A DNA stretch of 25,115 nt from Clostridia bacterium (GCA_017413675.1 JAFPSR010000071.1:1-25115); one strand, 5' to 3'; counted from the stretch's first letter, positions 9,301 through 16,818 are shown. Numbers and translations: made by a program. Notes: generated by a model from the letters alone, not told the origin.

Positions 9301-9519
9301 GTTACACTCCGTGGGATCCTGACCGGGGTAAAGCACCTGCGCTATTCCGAACAGTGTGTCTGCAGCGTGGAAATCCTGGATTACGGTTCGGAAGAAAACG
9401 AATACCTCCAGATCCTGTATGACCGGGTCCCAACCCTTCCCCAGACCCTGCACCGGGATTTCGGGTACTGGGGCCTCCTGTGGCGTAACCTGATCTACCG
9501 GGCTTTCCGGTCCCTGTAA
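6313..9519 (+). CDS. Fused GH5 cellulase and cellulose-synthase-like GT2 with degenerate PilZ-like tail
   Basis: This 1068-residue protein combines two enzymes usually encoded separately. A signal peptide (residues 1-29, ending ALA-D) precedes a GH5 domain (about 45-335) with acid/base Glu174 in ICNEPN and nucleophile Glu261 in FISECG. Three membrane segments (about 373-396, 428-449, 455-476) lead into a cytoplasmic GT2 domain (about 500-740) with the UDP-sugar Asp pair (540-541), DAD (588-590), TED (695-697) and QRTRW (733-737). Two membrane segments, the gating motif FQVTDK (857-862, the FxVTxK signature of cellulose synthases), two more membrane segments and a C-terminal beta domain (about 945-1040) follow. 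The expected product is a beta-1,4-glucan, probably cellulose. ATG 6313 follows AGGAAGG (6302-6308); ATG 6319 is also possible. It ends the operon and a strong terminator follows. Confidence 0.9.
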   Translation: MHMDKPVFRIVVCLLVCCLLLAFPGTALADTPEHPDLKIARPSADGQLYVRGTSLSNANGDPVLLQGVSTHGLTWYPDYVNESLFRDISENWDVNLVRLAMYSEDYRIRPRENLEILHRGIEAALQADMYILVDWHILDDYNPKQNMEEAKSFFDSIAREYAGVPNLLYEICNEPNQDTGWEDIYDYSNVIIPIICKHSPDAVIVVGTPEYDQDLVHPMEKPLDDANTLYSFHFYTASHHDDMMDKLDRAIQGGLPVFISECGITEADGNGNTDYEYAVKWFRYLHEHNISFVVWNLSNKRETSSFIKASSGAYLSLSDGDLTDTGKWIRDLMRGVDPADIPQGGIVQKYAWYDYLVMQIRALGRGGLSSIQNWVWMALGCFGAILLLILFRLLSAAVNKRRVRTYDDVVRLYGDSSSAGGSRYKGKQVLIYLLMFVSLLYLCWRVLYSVNTKSGPLPVICNILLLVVEIVGFLESGIHYSNMLHLGKHPLPKIGKDEYPDVDIFIATYNEPEELLRKTINACTHLKYPDKNKVHIWVCDDNRRSSMRALAESMHVGYFDRPDNQGAKAGNLNHAMGLTRSPYIVTLDADMIVRSDFLLKTIPYFVYVEKLCADLPEEKKKHLGLLQTPQCFYDPDVFQYALYSEKNIPNEQDFFYRTIEVGKTSTNSVIYGGSNTVLSRKAIEAIGGFFTESITEDFATGLLIESAGFLSLGLDEPLASGKTPDSFKDHIKQRTRWGRGVINTARRVHLLRRRDLYPEQKLSYISSVAYWYSPIKNLIYILSPLFFAAFLIPVFRCNWLELLVFWLPMFILQDVCLRVVGSNSVSLKWSNIYELSVMPFLLGPILKETCGITLSRFQVTDKSKKRTQNRKETLPLMIPFLVLLVLSVFGIIRILCISRLENLFGMLIILFWLFRNLYSIIMTLFLINGRDSSEEEDSAKVQAGEFASLYREADGKEYSGITTLMTERSLRLFLDESENIRTGDLARITIDTDQYHVTLRGILTGVKHLRYSEQCVCSVEILDYGSEENEYLQILYDRVPTLPQTLHRDFGYWGLLWRNLIYRAFRSL

Positions 9520-9548
9520 CCCGGATGCCGTATCATCCTAACTTCCCT

Positions 9549-9589
9549 CCCCGCGCTGTACATACGTACGGTGCGGGGTTCTTTCTTTT
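9549..9589 (+). terminator. Strong terminator after the cellulose-synthase-like operon
   Basis: A 13-base-pair stem (9549-9561 with 9566-9578, including two G-T pairs) closes a 4-base loop and is followed by a T-rich run TTCTTTCTTTT. It begins 29 bases after the stop codon. Confidence 0.88.
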
Positions 9590-9642
9590 GTTCCAGACTC
9601 CCACTTAATCCATACATCCGGTAGAAAAACCCCTGCCATGCA

Positions 9643-9651
9643 TGGTAGAAT
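9643..9651 (+). promoter_or_regulatory. Extended -10 promoter candidate for the nine-gene operon
   Basis: TGGTAGAAT gives a TG plus a TAGAAT -10 box (9646-9651), about 37 bases upstream of the ATG at 9688. No convincing -35 box is visible at the matching distance. It is placed between a terminator and the first gene of a same-strand run. Confidence 0.45.
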
Positions 9652-9687
9652 AGGACGAGAATCCGAATTCTCAGAAAGGCATTCACC

Positions 9688-10395
9688 ATGACAGATCATC
9701 CTGTATCCGACCAGATCTATACGGACCTTCTCGCTCTGCAGGAAATCCCGTACCGGGATTTCCAAAAAAAACTGATCCCGACCGTGGAACCGGACAGGAT
9801 CCTGGGAATCCGTACACCGCTTCTGCGCCGGTACGCGCGGGAACTGGCCGGACACAGGGAAGCGGAACTGTTCCTGGCAGAGCTGCCGCATGCCTGGTTT
9901 GAGCAGAACCAGCTGCATGCCTTCCTGCTTTCCGGGATGAAAGATTATTCTGCCTGTCTTGCGGGTGTTTCCCGGTTTCTCCCCTATATCGATAATTGGG
10001 CAACCTGTGACCAGCTTTCCCCCAGGGTATTCCGCAAACACCGCGCAGAGCTTCTTCCCGTCATTCGGGAATGGCTGCGCAATTCACATCCCTATACCGT
10101 GCGTTTCGGGATCGGGATGCTGATGGAGCATTTCCTTGACGAGGATTTTGATCCTTCCTGTCCCGAGATGGTAGCCGGTATACATTCTTCGGAATACTAT
10201 GTCAACATGATGATTGCCTGGTATTTCGCAACAGCGCTGGCCAAACAGTATGACGCCGCCCTTCCCTATCTGCAGCTGAACAGGCTGGATCCCTGGACGC
10301 ACAACAAGACCATTCAGAAAAGCCTGGAGAGTTTCCGAATCCCGCCGGAACGGAAGGCTGAACTGAAGATGCTGAGAATTCCCAATAAACCGTAA
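9688..10395 (+). CDS. alkD: AlkD-family DNA alkylation repair glycosylase
   Basis: This 235-residue, all-helical protein has the HEAT-like repeat architecture of AlkD, which excises N3- and N7-alkylated purines from DNA in the cytoplasm. The active-site block DNWATCDQL carries Trp104 and Asp108, with the same four-residue spacing as the catalytic Trp and Asp of Bacillus cereus AlkD. Arg139 and Trp178 also fall at positions expected for the conserved Arg and Trp, with matching mutual spacing (39). The length is typical. AGAAAGG (9673-9679) precedes the ATG. It is the first gene of a long same-strand run; the next gene starts 17 bases after its stop, so a housekeeping repair gene leads a metabolic operon. 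Confidence 0.88.
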   Translation: MTDHPVSDQIYTDLLALQEIPYRDFQKKLIPTVEPDRILGIRTPLLRRYARELAGHREAELFLAELPHAWFEQNQLHAFLLSGMKDYSACLAGVSRFLPYIDNWATCDQLSPRVFRKHRAELLPVIREWLRNSHPYTVRFGIGMLMEHFLDEDFDPSCPEMVAGIHSSEYYVNMMIAWYFATALAKQYDAALPYLQLNRLDPWTHNKTIQKSLESFRIPPERKAELKMLRIPNKP

Positions 10396-10412
10396 AGAAA
10401 GAAGTGTACCGA

Positions 10413-11633
10413 ATGCAGAAAACCAGACTGAAAAAATATGCCCGCCTGATTGCCCGATGCGGCGTCAATGTCCGGAAAGGACAGGAAGTATTCATCGCTG
10501 CAGGCCTGGATCAGCCCGAATTTGTCCGGATGCTCGTGGAAGAATGCTACAAGGCAGGTGCTTCCCGGGTTGTCGTGGACTGGGAATACCAGCCGCTGGA
10601 CAAACTGCATGTCCGCTACTGTTCCGTAGAAACCCTGGGAAACCTGACCGTCTATCAGAAAGCACGTTTTGAACATTATCTGGATAAAATTCCCTGCCGG
10701 ATTTATCTGGAATCCGATGATCCGGACGGTCTGAAAGGCATCGACCAGGATAAAATGCTGAAAATCCAGCAGATGCGCTATCCCCAGACGCGTCCTTACC
10801 AGGACCAGTTGGAAAACAGGATCCAATGGTGCATCGCCGCCGTGCCGGGAATCTCCTGGGCAAGGAAACTGTTCCCGGGTATTTCCGCGCATCAGGCCGT
10901 GGAAAAACTTTGGGAAGCCATTCTTTCCGCCAGCCGGGTTACGGATGATCCGATCCAGGCGTGGAAGGAACACAACGAGAACCTGGCTGCCCGTTGTGCT
11001 GCCCTGAACCGCCTCGGAATCGAGAAACTGCACTACACTTCTTCCAACGGCACCGACCTGACTGTCGGCATGATTCCCGAAGCCGTATTCAAAGGCGGCG
11101 GGGAGAACAGCCTGCAGGGCATCTATTTCAATCCGAACATTCCCAGCGAAGAATGTTTTATTTCCCCCAAACGCGGAGACGCTGAAGGCATCGTCTATTC
11201 CTCCATGCCGCTGAGCTGTGACGGCCAGCTGATCGACAAATTCTGGATCCGTTTTCATGAAGGGAAAGCCGTGGAATGGCATGCCGACCTCAACGAGAAC
11301 CTGCTTTCCAACCTTCTGCAGTCCGATGAAGGTTCGGCCTATCTGGGCGAATGTGCCCTGATCCCCTATGATTCCCCGATCCGGAAAAGCGGTCTGCTTT
11401 TCTACAATACCCTTTTTGATGAGAATGCTTCCTGCCATCTTGCGCTGGGAGCCGGTTATGCCGATACCATTGACGGGTTTGAAAACCGCACGCTGGAAGA
11501 ATGCCGTGCCCTCGGCATTAATGATTCCATGATCCATGTCGATTTCATGATCGGGACCCGTGATCTGAACATTGATGCCATTACCCGGGACGGAAAGACC
11601 GTCCCGGTCTTCCGCAACGGGAACTGGGCATAA
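10413..11633 (+). CDS. M29-family aminopeptidase (AmpS/PepS type)
   Basis: This 406-residue metallo-aminopeptidase should remove N-terminal residues from peptides in the cytoplasm. Family features are visible in order: an N-terminal domain starting with KKYARLIARCGVNVRKGQEV, then the putative dinuclear metal ligands Glu246/Glu247 (SEECF), Glu313 (LGECALI), His342 (SCHLALG), Tyr349 (GAGY), His375 and Asp377 (HVDFMIG). The length is typical. The ATG at 10413 is preferred because the purine-rich AAGAAAGAAG ends 8 bases before it; an upstream in-frame GTG at 10404 lies inside that site. It forms a pair with the M18 aminopeptidase 38 bases downstream, suggesting a peptide-scavenging function. Confidence 0.9.
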   Translation: MQKTRLKKYARLIARCGVNVRKGQEVFIAAGLDQPEFVRMLVEECYKAGASRVVVDWEYQPLDKLHVRYCSVETLGNLTVYQKARFEHYLDKIPCRIYLESDDPDGLKGIDQDKMLKIQQMRYPQTRPYQDQLENRIQWCIAAVPGISWARKLFPGISAHQAVEKLWEAILSASRVTDDPIQAWKEHNENLAARCAALNRLGIEKLHYTSSNGTDLTVGMIPEAVFKGGGENSLQGIYFNPNIPSEECFISPKRGDAEGIVYSSMPLSCDGQLIDKFWIRFHEGKAVEWHADLNENLLSNLLQSDEGSAYLGECALIPYDSPIRKSGLLFYNTLFDENASCHLALGAGYADTIDGFENRTLEECRALGINDSMIHVDFMIGTRDLNIDAITRDGKTVPVFRNGNWA

Positions 11634-11671
11634 CGATTCCCGAGCAACTTTTTCAGGGAGGAAGAACGAAT

Positions 11672-12985
11672 ATGAATACCATTAACCAGGAATTACTGGA
11701 TTTTATCTCCGAATCCCCCAGTATGTTCCATACAGCTGCTTCGATTTCCCGGCGTCTGGAACAAAACGGCTTTGTCCGTCTCTCCGAAAACAAGCCCTGG
11801 CAGATTGCCCTGGGCGGAAAATACTACGTCACCCGCAACGGGTCCAGCATAATTGCCTTTACCGCTGCCGAGGGTCCCTGGCATTGGAGGATCGGGGCTG
11901 CCCACGGAGACAGTCCCACCTATAAATTGAAATCCAACCCGCTGAAAGCCGGACCTGCCGGTTATCTGCGTCTGGATGTGGAAGCTTATGGCGGCATGAT
12001 TGATTCCACCTGGCTGGACCGTCCTCTGACTATTGCCGGGCGCGTCCTCGTCCGTGAGAACGATACCATTGTCTCCCGCCTTCTGTATATCGACAGGGAT
12101 CTTTTCCTGATCCCGAACCAGCCCATCCATTTTAACCGGGACGTCAACAGCGGATATAATTTCAACCATGCGGTTGATCTTTGTCCCCTTGTCAGTGCCG
12201 GGGCTATGAAACCCGGGGATTTCAATGTCTTCCTGGGCAAAGAGCTGCATACAGAGCCCGATCGCATTGCCGCCAGGGATCTGTATCTGGTCAGCCGGCA
12301 GAAAGGGTGCGTCTGGGGGATCGAAAACGAGTTTATCTCCGCCCCCAGGCTGGATGACCTGCAGTGTGCCTTCTCGGGGCTTACCGGTTTCCTCGCAGCT
12401 GCCCGACGGAATCCCGGCGGTGTCATGGTGTACTGCTGTTTTGACAACGAAGAGGTCGGATCCGGTACGAAACAGGGCGCTGTGGGAACTTTCCTGACCG
12501 ACGTGCTCCACCGTCTGAACCGTGCCTTAGGCCATACAGAAGAAGAATATCTGACGGCGGCGGCCGGAAGTTTCTTCCTGTCTGCCGACAATGCACACGC
12601 GGTCCATCCCAATCATCCCGAAAAATTCGATCCTGACAATGCCAGCTTTCTGAACCGCGGTGTCGTTATCAAGGAGAATGCCGCCCAGCGCTACATGACG
12701 GATGCTTTCTCACGTGCCGTGGTTTCCGCTCTGTGCGCCAAGGCAGGAATTCCCTGGCAGACATTTGCCAACCGCAGTGATATCCGTGGCGGTTCCACAC
12801 TCGGGAACCTAAGCACCAGCCAGCTCAGTATTCACGGTGCCGATATCGGGCTGCCCCAGCTTGCCATGCATTCCAGCTATGAAACGGCCGGAGCCAGAGA
12901 TACGGAATACGCAGTCCGACTCTTTGAGACCTTCTATTCCACCCTTCTTTCCATAGAAGGGTCGGATTCTGCCGTTCTTGGCTGA
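11672..12985 (+). CDS. apeB: M18-family aminopeptidase
   Basis: This 437-residue zinc aminopeptidase belongs to the aspartyl/neutral aminopeptidase family, which forms large self-compartmentalised particles in the cytoplasm. Metal and catalytic residues are identifiable: His79 in AAHGDSP, Asp228/Asp229 in APRLDDLQ, the Glu260-Glu261 pair in CFDNEEVGSGT, Asp306 in LSADNAHAVHPN and His400 in AMHSSYETAG. The RSDIRGGSTLG segment (368-378) is also characteristic. The length matches the family. A strong AGGGAGGA (11655-11662) precedes the ATG. The next gene follows after 30 bases. The exact residue preference cannot be read from the sequence. Confidence 0.92.
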   Translation: MNTINQELLDFISESPSMFHTAASISRRLEQNGFVRLSENKPWQIALGGKYYVTRNGSSIIAFTAAEGPWHWRIGAAHGDSPTYKLKSNPLKAGPAGYLRLDVEAYGGMIDSTWLDRPLTIAGRVLVRENDTIVSRLLYIDRDLFLIPNQPIHFNRDVNSGYNFNHAVDLCPLVSAGAMKPGDFNVFLGKELHTEPDRIAARDLYLVSRQKGCVWGIENEFISAPRLDDLQCAFSGLTGFLAAARRNPGGVMVYCCFDNEEVGSGTKQGAVGTFLTDVLHRLNRALGHTEEEYLTAAAGSFFLSADNAHAVHPNHPEKFDPDNASFLNRGVVIKENAAQRYMTDAFSRAVVSALCAKAGIPWQTFANRSDIRGGSTLGNLSTSQLSIHGADIGLPQLAMHSSYETAGARDTEYAVRLFETFYSTLLSIEGSDSAVLG

Positions 12986-13015
12986 TCCATCCATCATAGA
13001 TCCGGAGGTGTTCCC

Positions 13016-14704
13016 ATGGCTGTCCTGAAAACAAAAATCGTGTCCTCCATGGAAAAAGTATTCCCGGCAGAAGAACCTGCAGGAATTTGTTATCCCCTGA
13101 ATGCCCTGCAGGGGGAATCTGTACCGTTCCAGCTGGCCATATTCCCGGAGCTGGGCGAAAACACTTCCTATTCGCATCTGGATGTTGTGGCGGAAGTGCG
13201 TTCATCCCTTCCCGTTACGATCCGGAAGGTGGGATATGTTCCCTGTGAACTTCTTTACTTTGACAACAGCGACGGATATTATCTGAAGGATACGCCCGGC
13301 CTGTTCCCGGATCCTCTTTTTCCGGGAATAAATTCCTCCTTCCGTCTGTCCACCGGGCGTTGGAACAGCTTGTTCCTGGAAGTGAAAACCGTGCATGCCC
13401 CGGCTGGGCAAATTCCGGTTACAATTGTCCTGAAACCCCGGGATGCCGCTTACGAGGCAGTGGAAACCACCGTCCTTATCGAGGTGTTGGGAAAGGCACT
13501 GGAACCTGCCGGGTTTGAGTATACCTGCTGGTTCCATGGGGACTGTCTGGCCGATTACTACCAGGTTCCGGTGTTCAGTGAAGCACACTGGCAGGCAATG
13601 GAAAGCCAGATCCGACTTGCTGCTTCTTACGGGCAGACCATGATTCTGACTCCCCTGTTCACACCGCCTCTGGATACGGCCGTGGGTTGGGAAAGAACTA
13701 CCATCCAACTGGTCCGGGTATCACGCCCGGATGCTTCCAGGCCCGACACTTACACATTTGATTTTTCCCTGCTCGACCGATTCCTTACCATGGCCGGGCA
13801 TTGTGGGATCCGTTCCTTTGAAATGAGCCATCTGTTCACCCAATGGGGCGGGAAAGCCTGTCCGAAGATCATCTGTGAGGTGGAAGGGGAACCCCAAAGG
13901 ATCTTCGGTTGGGAAACGGAAGCCCTGTCTCCTGCCTATCAGGCTTTTCTCCGCGCTTTTCTTCCTGCCCTGACCGCACATCTGGATACACGCGGCCTGC
14001 GCGGACATGCTGTGTTCCATCTGACCGATGAACCGCAGGGAAAAGACCTTCCCCATTACCGGGATCTGCGTGATTTCACACTTCCCCTGCTGGACGGATA
14101 TCCGGTTATGGACGCCATGAGTGAGTATGAATTTTTTACCGAAGGGGTTTCTTCCCGCCCGGTTGTGGCAACACCCTCCGTCGGTCCTTTCCTTAAGGAT
14201 CCCCGGCCTTCCCCTCTCTGGGTTTATTACGCATGCGGGACAGGGAAAGACTCGTATTCCAACCGGTTCATGGATATGCCGGGAGCCCGCACCAGGATTA
14301 TCGGGCTGCAGTGCTACCTGCATAGGATTGACGGCTTCCTGCAATGGGGACTGAATTTCTATAATTCCCAGTATTCTCTCCGGCATATCAATCCCTACCT
14401 AGTAACGGACGCAGACCGATCCTTCCCATCCGGGGACGCCTTTGTCATCTATCCCGGGGAAAACGGTGAAGCGATTCCCAGCCAGCGCCTCGTCCTGATG
14501 GGGGAAGCCTGGCAGGACTATGCGGCATTGAAGATGCTTGAAAAGCAGACCTGTTTTTCCTATGTCCGGAACCTGGTGATGCAAACCGCTTCGGAGCACG
14601 GTTTCAATGAACCGGCAATCACTTTTTCCCGCTATCCCCATGGCAGTGAATTCCTGTCCGATCTGAGATCCCGGATAAACCGGGAGATTACCCGGACTGC
14701 ATAG
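13016..14704 (+). CDS. GH123-like glycoside hydrolase (DUF4091-type), no signal peptide
   Basis: This 562-residue protein has an N-terminal beta-sandwich (about 1-160) followed by a TIM-barrel-like domain. The segment GHAVFHLTDEP (330-340) places an Asp338-Glu339 pair at the position of the catalytic Asp-Glu pair used by GH123 beta-N-acetylgalactosaminidases in substrate-assisted hydrolysis. Downstream blocks such as WVYYACGTG, RTRIIGLQCYLHRIDGFLQWGLNFYN and MGEAWQDYAALKMLE are typical of DUF4091 proteins. The substrate may be an N-acetylhexosamine glycan, by family inference only. It begins MAVLKTKIVSS without a signal peptide, so it should be cytoplasmic. GGAGGTG (13004-13010) precedes the ATG. 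It lies 30 bases after the M18 gene and 23 before a GNAT gene. Confidence 0.85.
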   Translation: MAVLKTKIVSSMEKVFPAEEPAGICYPLNALQGESVPFQLAIFPELGENTSYSHLDVVAEVRSSLPVTIRKVGYVPCELLYFDNSDGYYLKDTPGLFPDPLFPGINSSFRLSTGRWNSLFLEVKTVHAPAGQIPVTIVLKPRDAAYEAVETTVLIEVLGKALEPAGFEYTCWFHGDCLADYYQVPVFSEAHWQAMESQIRLAASYGQTMILTPLFTPPLDTAVGWERTTIQLVRVSRPDASRPDTYTFDFSLLDRFLTMAGHCGIRSFEMSHLFTQWGGKACPKIICEVEGEPQRIFGWETEALSPAYQAFLRAFLPALTAHLDTRGLRGHAVFHLTDEPQGKDLPHYRDLRDFTLPLLDGYPVMDAMSEYEFFTEGVSSRPVVATPSVGPFLKDPRPSPLWVYYACGTGKDSYSNRFMDMPGARTRIIGLQCYLHRIDGFLQWGLNFYNSQYSLRHINPYLVTDADRSFPSGDAFVIYPGENGEAIPSQRLVLMGEAWQDYAALKMLEKQTCFSYVRNLVMQTASEHGFNEPAITFSRYPHGSEFLSDLRSRINREITRTA

Positions 14705-14727
14705 GATTATTTCCAGAGGAGAATCCC

Positions 14728-15171
14728 ATGGTAGAACTCAAACCCATCACAGAAGACAACTTCATGGATGCATTCAGCCTCCAGCTAGGGGCGGGTCAGG
14801 AGGACTTTGTTTCCCATCCGATACGGAGTCTGGCACAGGCTTATGTTTACAGAAACCAATGTCAGCCGTTCGGAATCTATGCCTCCGGGAAAATGGTCGG
14901 GTATGTCATGGTGATCTATGATTACGATGTTCCCGAGTATGACGTCTGGCACATGATGATCGACCGGGCGGAACAGGGACATGGATACGGCCGGGAAGCC
15001 CTGGAACAGGTCATCGAATATATCCGGACAAAACCATTCGGCGATTCCGACAGGATTGCGCTGACCTGCAACAAGAAAAATCCTGTTGCCCGGAAGCTGT
15101 ATGAAAGCAAAGGCTTTACAGCAACCGGGATCGAAGAGGACGATGAAATTGAGATGGTGCTGCACATCTGA
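14728..15171 (+). CDS. GNAT-family N-acetyltransferase (polyamine-type)
   Basis: This 147-residue acetyl-CoA-dependent acetyltransferase has the complete small GNAT fold. The acetyl-CoA pyrophosphate loop is Q83-G-H-G-Y-G88 within DRAEQGHGYGREALE, followed by the late NPVARKLYESKGF block (118-130). The overall pattern (a WHMMID strand, then QGHGYG) recalls diamine or spermidine acetyltransferases such as BltD/PaiA, but the substrate is not proven. AGAGGA (14715-14720) precedes the ATG. It follows the GH123-like gene by 23 bases and a 64-base gap separates it from the PLP enzyme. Confidence 0.85.
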   Translation: MVELKPITEDNFMDAFSLQLGAGQEDFVSHPIRSLAQAYVYRNQCQPFGIYASGKMVGYVMVIYDYDVPEYDVWHMMIDRAEQGHGYGREALEQVIEYIRTKPFGDSDRIALTCNKKNPVARKLYESKGFTATGIEEDDEIEMVLHI

Positions 15172-15172
15172 A

Positions 15173-15189
15173 CAGAAGAAAAACTTCTG
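15173..15189 (+). other. Small inverted repeat after the first GNAT gene
   Basis: CAGAAG (15173-15178) and CTTCTG (15184-15189) flank five A residues directly after the stop codon. No T-run follows, so it is not a convincing terminator; at most it is a weak mRNA-processing or attenuation hairpin. Confidence 0.3.
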
Positions 15190-15235
15190 CCTTCCTGCCG
15201 GTGCAGTCAATCCCGTTCCAATGTAAGGAGTATTT

Positions 15236-16300
15236 ATGATTTATTTCCTGTCTGACTACAGTCAGGGAGCCCATCCACAGGTTCTGGCAGCCCTGTCTGC
15301 AACCAATCTGGAACATACCCCGGGTTACGGGGAAGACAGCCACTGTGAAAATGTGTCCCGGATGATCCGGGAGCTGACCGGGGATCCTTCCTGCAATGTC
15401 CACCTGATGATTGGCGGAACTTCCTGCAACCTGACCCTGATTGCCGCTGCACTGCGGCCGTACGAATCCGTACTCAGCGCCAAAAACGGGCATATCTACA
15501 GTCACGAAACCGGCGCCATTGAAGCAACCGGCCACCGGATTGTCACTTATCCCGCATCAGACGGGAAGCTTACCCTGGCTGCTGTGGAAGCTTGTTGGAA
15601 GGAATACCAGGATGAACATACATTGCTTCCCCGTCTCGTCTACGTCTCCCAGCCGACGGAACTGGGAACCGTATATTCCAAATCCGAACTATCCGCCCTT
15701 TCAGAAGCCTGTCGGGAACACGGGATGCTCCTGTACGCGGACGGTGCCCGTTTAGGCAGCGCACTGACCTGTTCAGGAAATGACCTAACCCTGCGGGACA
15801 TGGCCTCCCTTTGTGATGCATTCTATATCGGAGGAACCAAAAACGGGGCGCTGTTTGGAGAAGCCCTGGTCATAACCAATCCGGAGTTGAACGACCATTT
15901 CCGCTGGATGATGAAGCGCCAGGGCGGGCTTCTGGCCAAAGGCCGCCTCCTCGGCGTACAGTTTGAAACCCTTCTGGAAGGCGGGGATAATTCCCTGTAC
16001 TTTTCCATCGCCGCACACGCGAACCGTATGGCTGCCCTGCTGCGGGATGGACTGACCGAAATGGGCGTACGGTTTGCCGCCGATTCCCCTACCAACCAGG
16101 TTTTCCCCATCCTGCCGGAAACCGTAATCCGGCAGCTTGAAAAAGAATTCGCATTCTATCGCTGGGAAACGGACGGCGATGGGGACCCATCCATCCGCCT
16201 GGTCACAGGATGGGGCACCCGGGAGGAGGAAATCCTCTCTTTCCTGCAAGCTGTGCAGTCTGCACTTCACGTGTCCGGAACCGGCAGCGTACAATCATGA
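15236..16300 (+). CDS. Low-specificity threonine aldolase family PLP enzyme
   Basis: This 354-residue fold-type I PLP enzyme matches the beta-eliminating lyase/threonine aldolase family, which cleaves L-threonine or allo-threonine to glycine and acetaldehyde. Visible features are GGTSCNLTLIAAAL (60-73, cofactor phosphate region), HIYSHETGA with His90 stacking on PLP, YADGARLGSAL with Asp169 and Arg172, and YIGGTKNGALFGEA with the Schiff-base Lys202. The length is typical. TAAGGAG (15224-15230) precedes the ATG. The stop overlaps the start of the next gene by four bases (ATGA, 16297-16300), indicating translational coupling. Position in an operon with GNATs and glycan genes could also mean a different beta-hydroxy-amino acid substrate. 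Confidence 0.88.
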   Translation: MIYFLSDYSQGAHPQVLAALSATNLEHTPGYGEDSHCENVSRMIRELTGDPSCNVHLMIGGTSCNLTLIAAALRPYESVLSAKNGHIYSHETGAIEATGHRIVTYPASDGKLTLAAVEACWKEYQDEHTLLPRLVYVSQPTELGTVYSKSELSALSEACREHGMLLYADGARLGSALTCSGNDLTLRDMASLCDAFYIGGTKNGALFGEALVITNPELNDHFRWMMKRQGGLLAKGRLLGVQFETLLEGGDNSLYFSIAAHANRMAALLRDGLTEMGVRFAADSPTNQVFPILPETVIRQLEKEFAFYRWETDGDGDPSIRLVTGWGTREEEILSFLQAVQSALHVSGTGSVQS

Positions 16301-16818
16301 GAATCCGCAGATTGGAAGTTCGGGATGCTTTACCCGTTTCTGAAATGATCATCCGGACACTGAAAGTCTCCAACAGCCGGGATTACCTGCCCGAAACTAT
16401 CCGGGAGCTGATCATGCACCAGCAGCCCGAAGATATTCTGTCCCGGGCTTCCTGGACGCACTTTTATGTAGCCGAAGACGAAGGAGCAATCATCGGCTGC
16501 GGGGCGATCGGGCCATATTACCGCAGGGAAGATGAAAGCTGCCTGTTTACCTTTTTTGTCTCTCCCGATCACCAGCGGCGGGGTGTCGGAAGGAAGATCA
16601 TGGAAACCCTGGAGCATGACACGTATTTCCTGCGTGCCAGGCGGGTGGAAATTCCGGCTTCCGTCACCGGGCTTCCCTTTTATCTGAAGATGGGATACAG
16701 CTATAAGGACGGCATCACTTCCCCGGATGAGGAAGGACTGCTGCATCTGGAAAAAAAGAAAGCCCCGGTTCAACCGGGATTTCAGGCAGGTCATCAGAAT
16801 ACAGGAGGTTCCCTATGA
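16297..16818 (+). CDS. GNAT-family N-acetyltransferase, coupled to the PLP enzyme
   Basis: This 173-residue GNAT protein contains HFYVAEDEGAIIGCGAIGPYYR, the CoA-binding loop Q93-R-R-G-V-G98 in VSPDHQRRGVGRKIME, and the terminal PFYLKMGY block (127-134). The ATG at 16297 is used because it overlaps the upstream stop as ATGA; a longer in-frame reading from 16210 would lie inside the PLP gene and begin with non-homologous residues. The C-terminal 20 or so residues look like an unstructured tail that contains the ribosome site for the next gene. Its stop overlaps the next ATG by four bases (16815-16818). The substrate is unknown. Confidence 0.87.
   Translation: MRIRRLEVRDALPVSEMIIRTLKVSNSRDYLPETIRELIMHQQPEDILSRASWTHFYVAEDEGAIIGCGAIGPYYRREDESCLFTFFVSPDHQRRGVGRKIMETLEHDTYFLRARRVEIPASVTGLPFYLKMGYSYKDGITSPDEEGLLHLEKKKAPVQPGFQAGHQNTGGSL
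16803..16808 (+). promoter_or_regulatory. Ribosome binding site inside the GNAT gene for the beta-helix gene
   Basis: A perfect AGGAGG lies within the last codons of the second GNAT gene, six bases before the ATG at 16815, supporting that start and translational coupling. Confidence 0.8.

Noticed and set aside
7576..9453. Long open frame (625 codons) antisense to the GT2 gene
   Set aside because: It lies entirely opposite a gene with all expected motifs, is rich in Gln, His, Gly and Asp as expected for reverse reading of this codon usage, and shows no recognisable domain.
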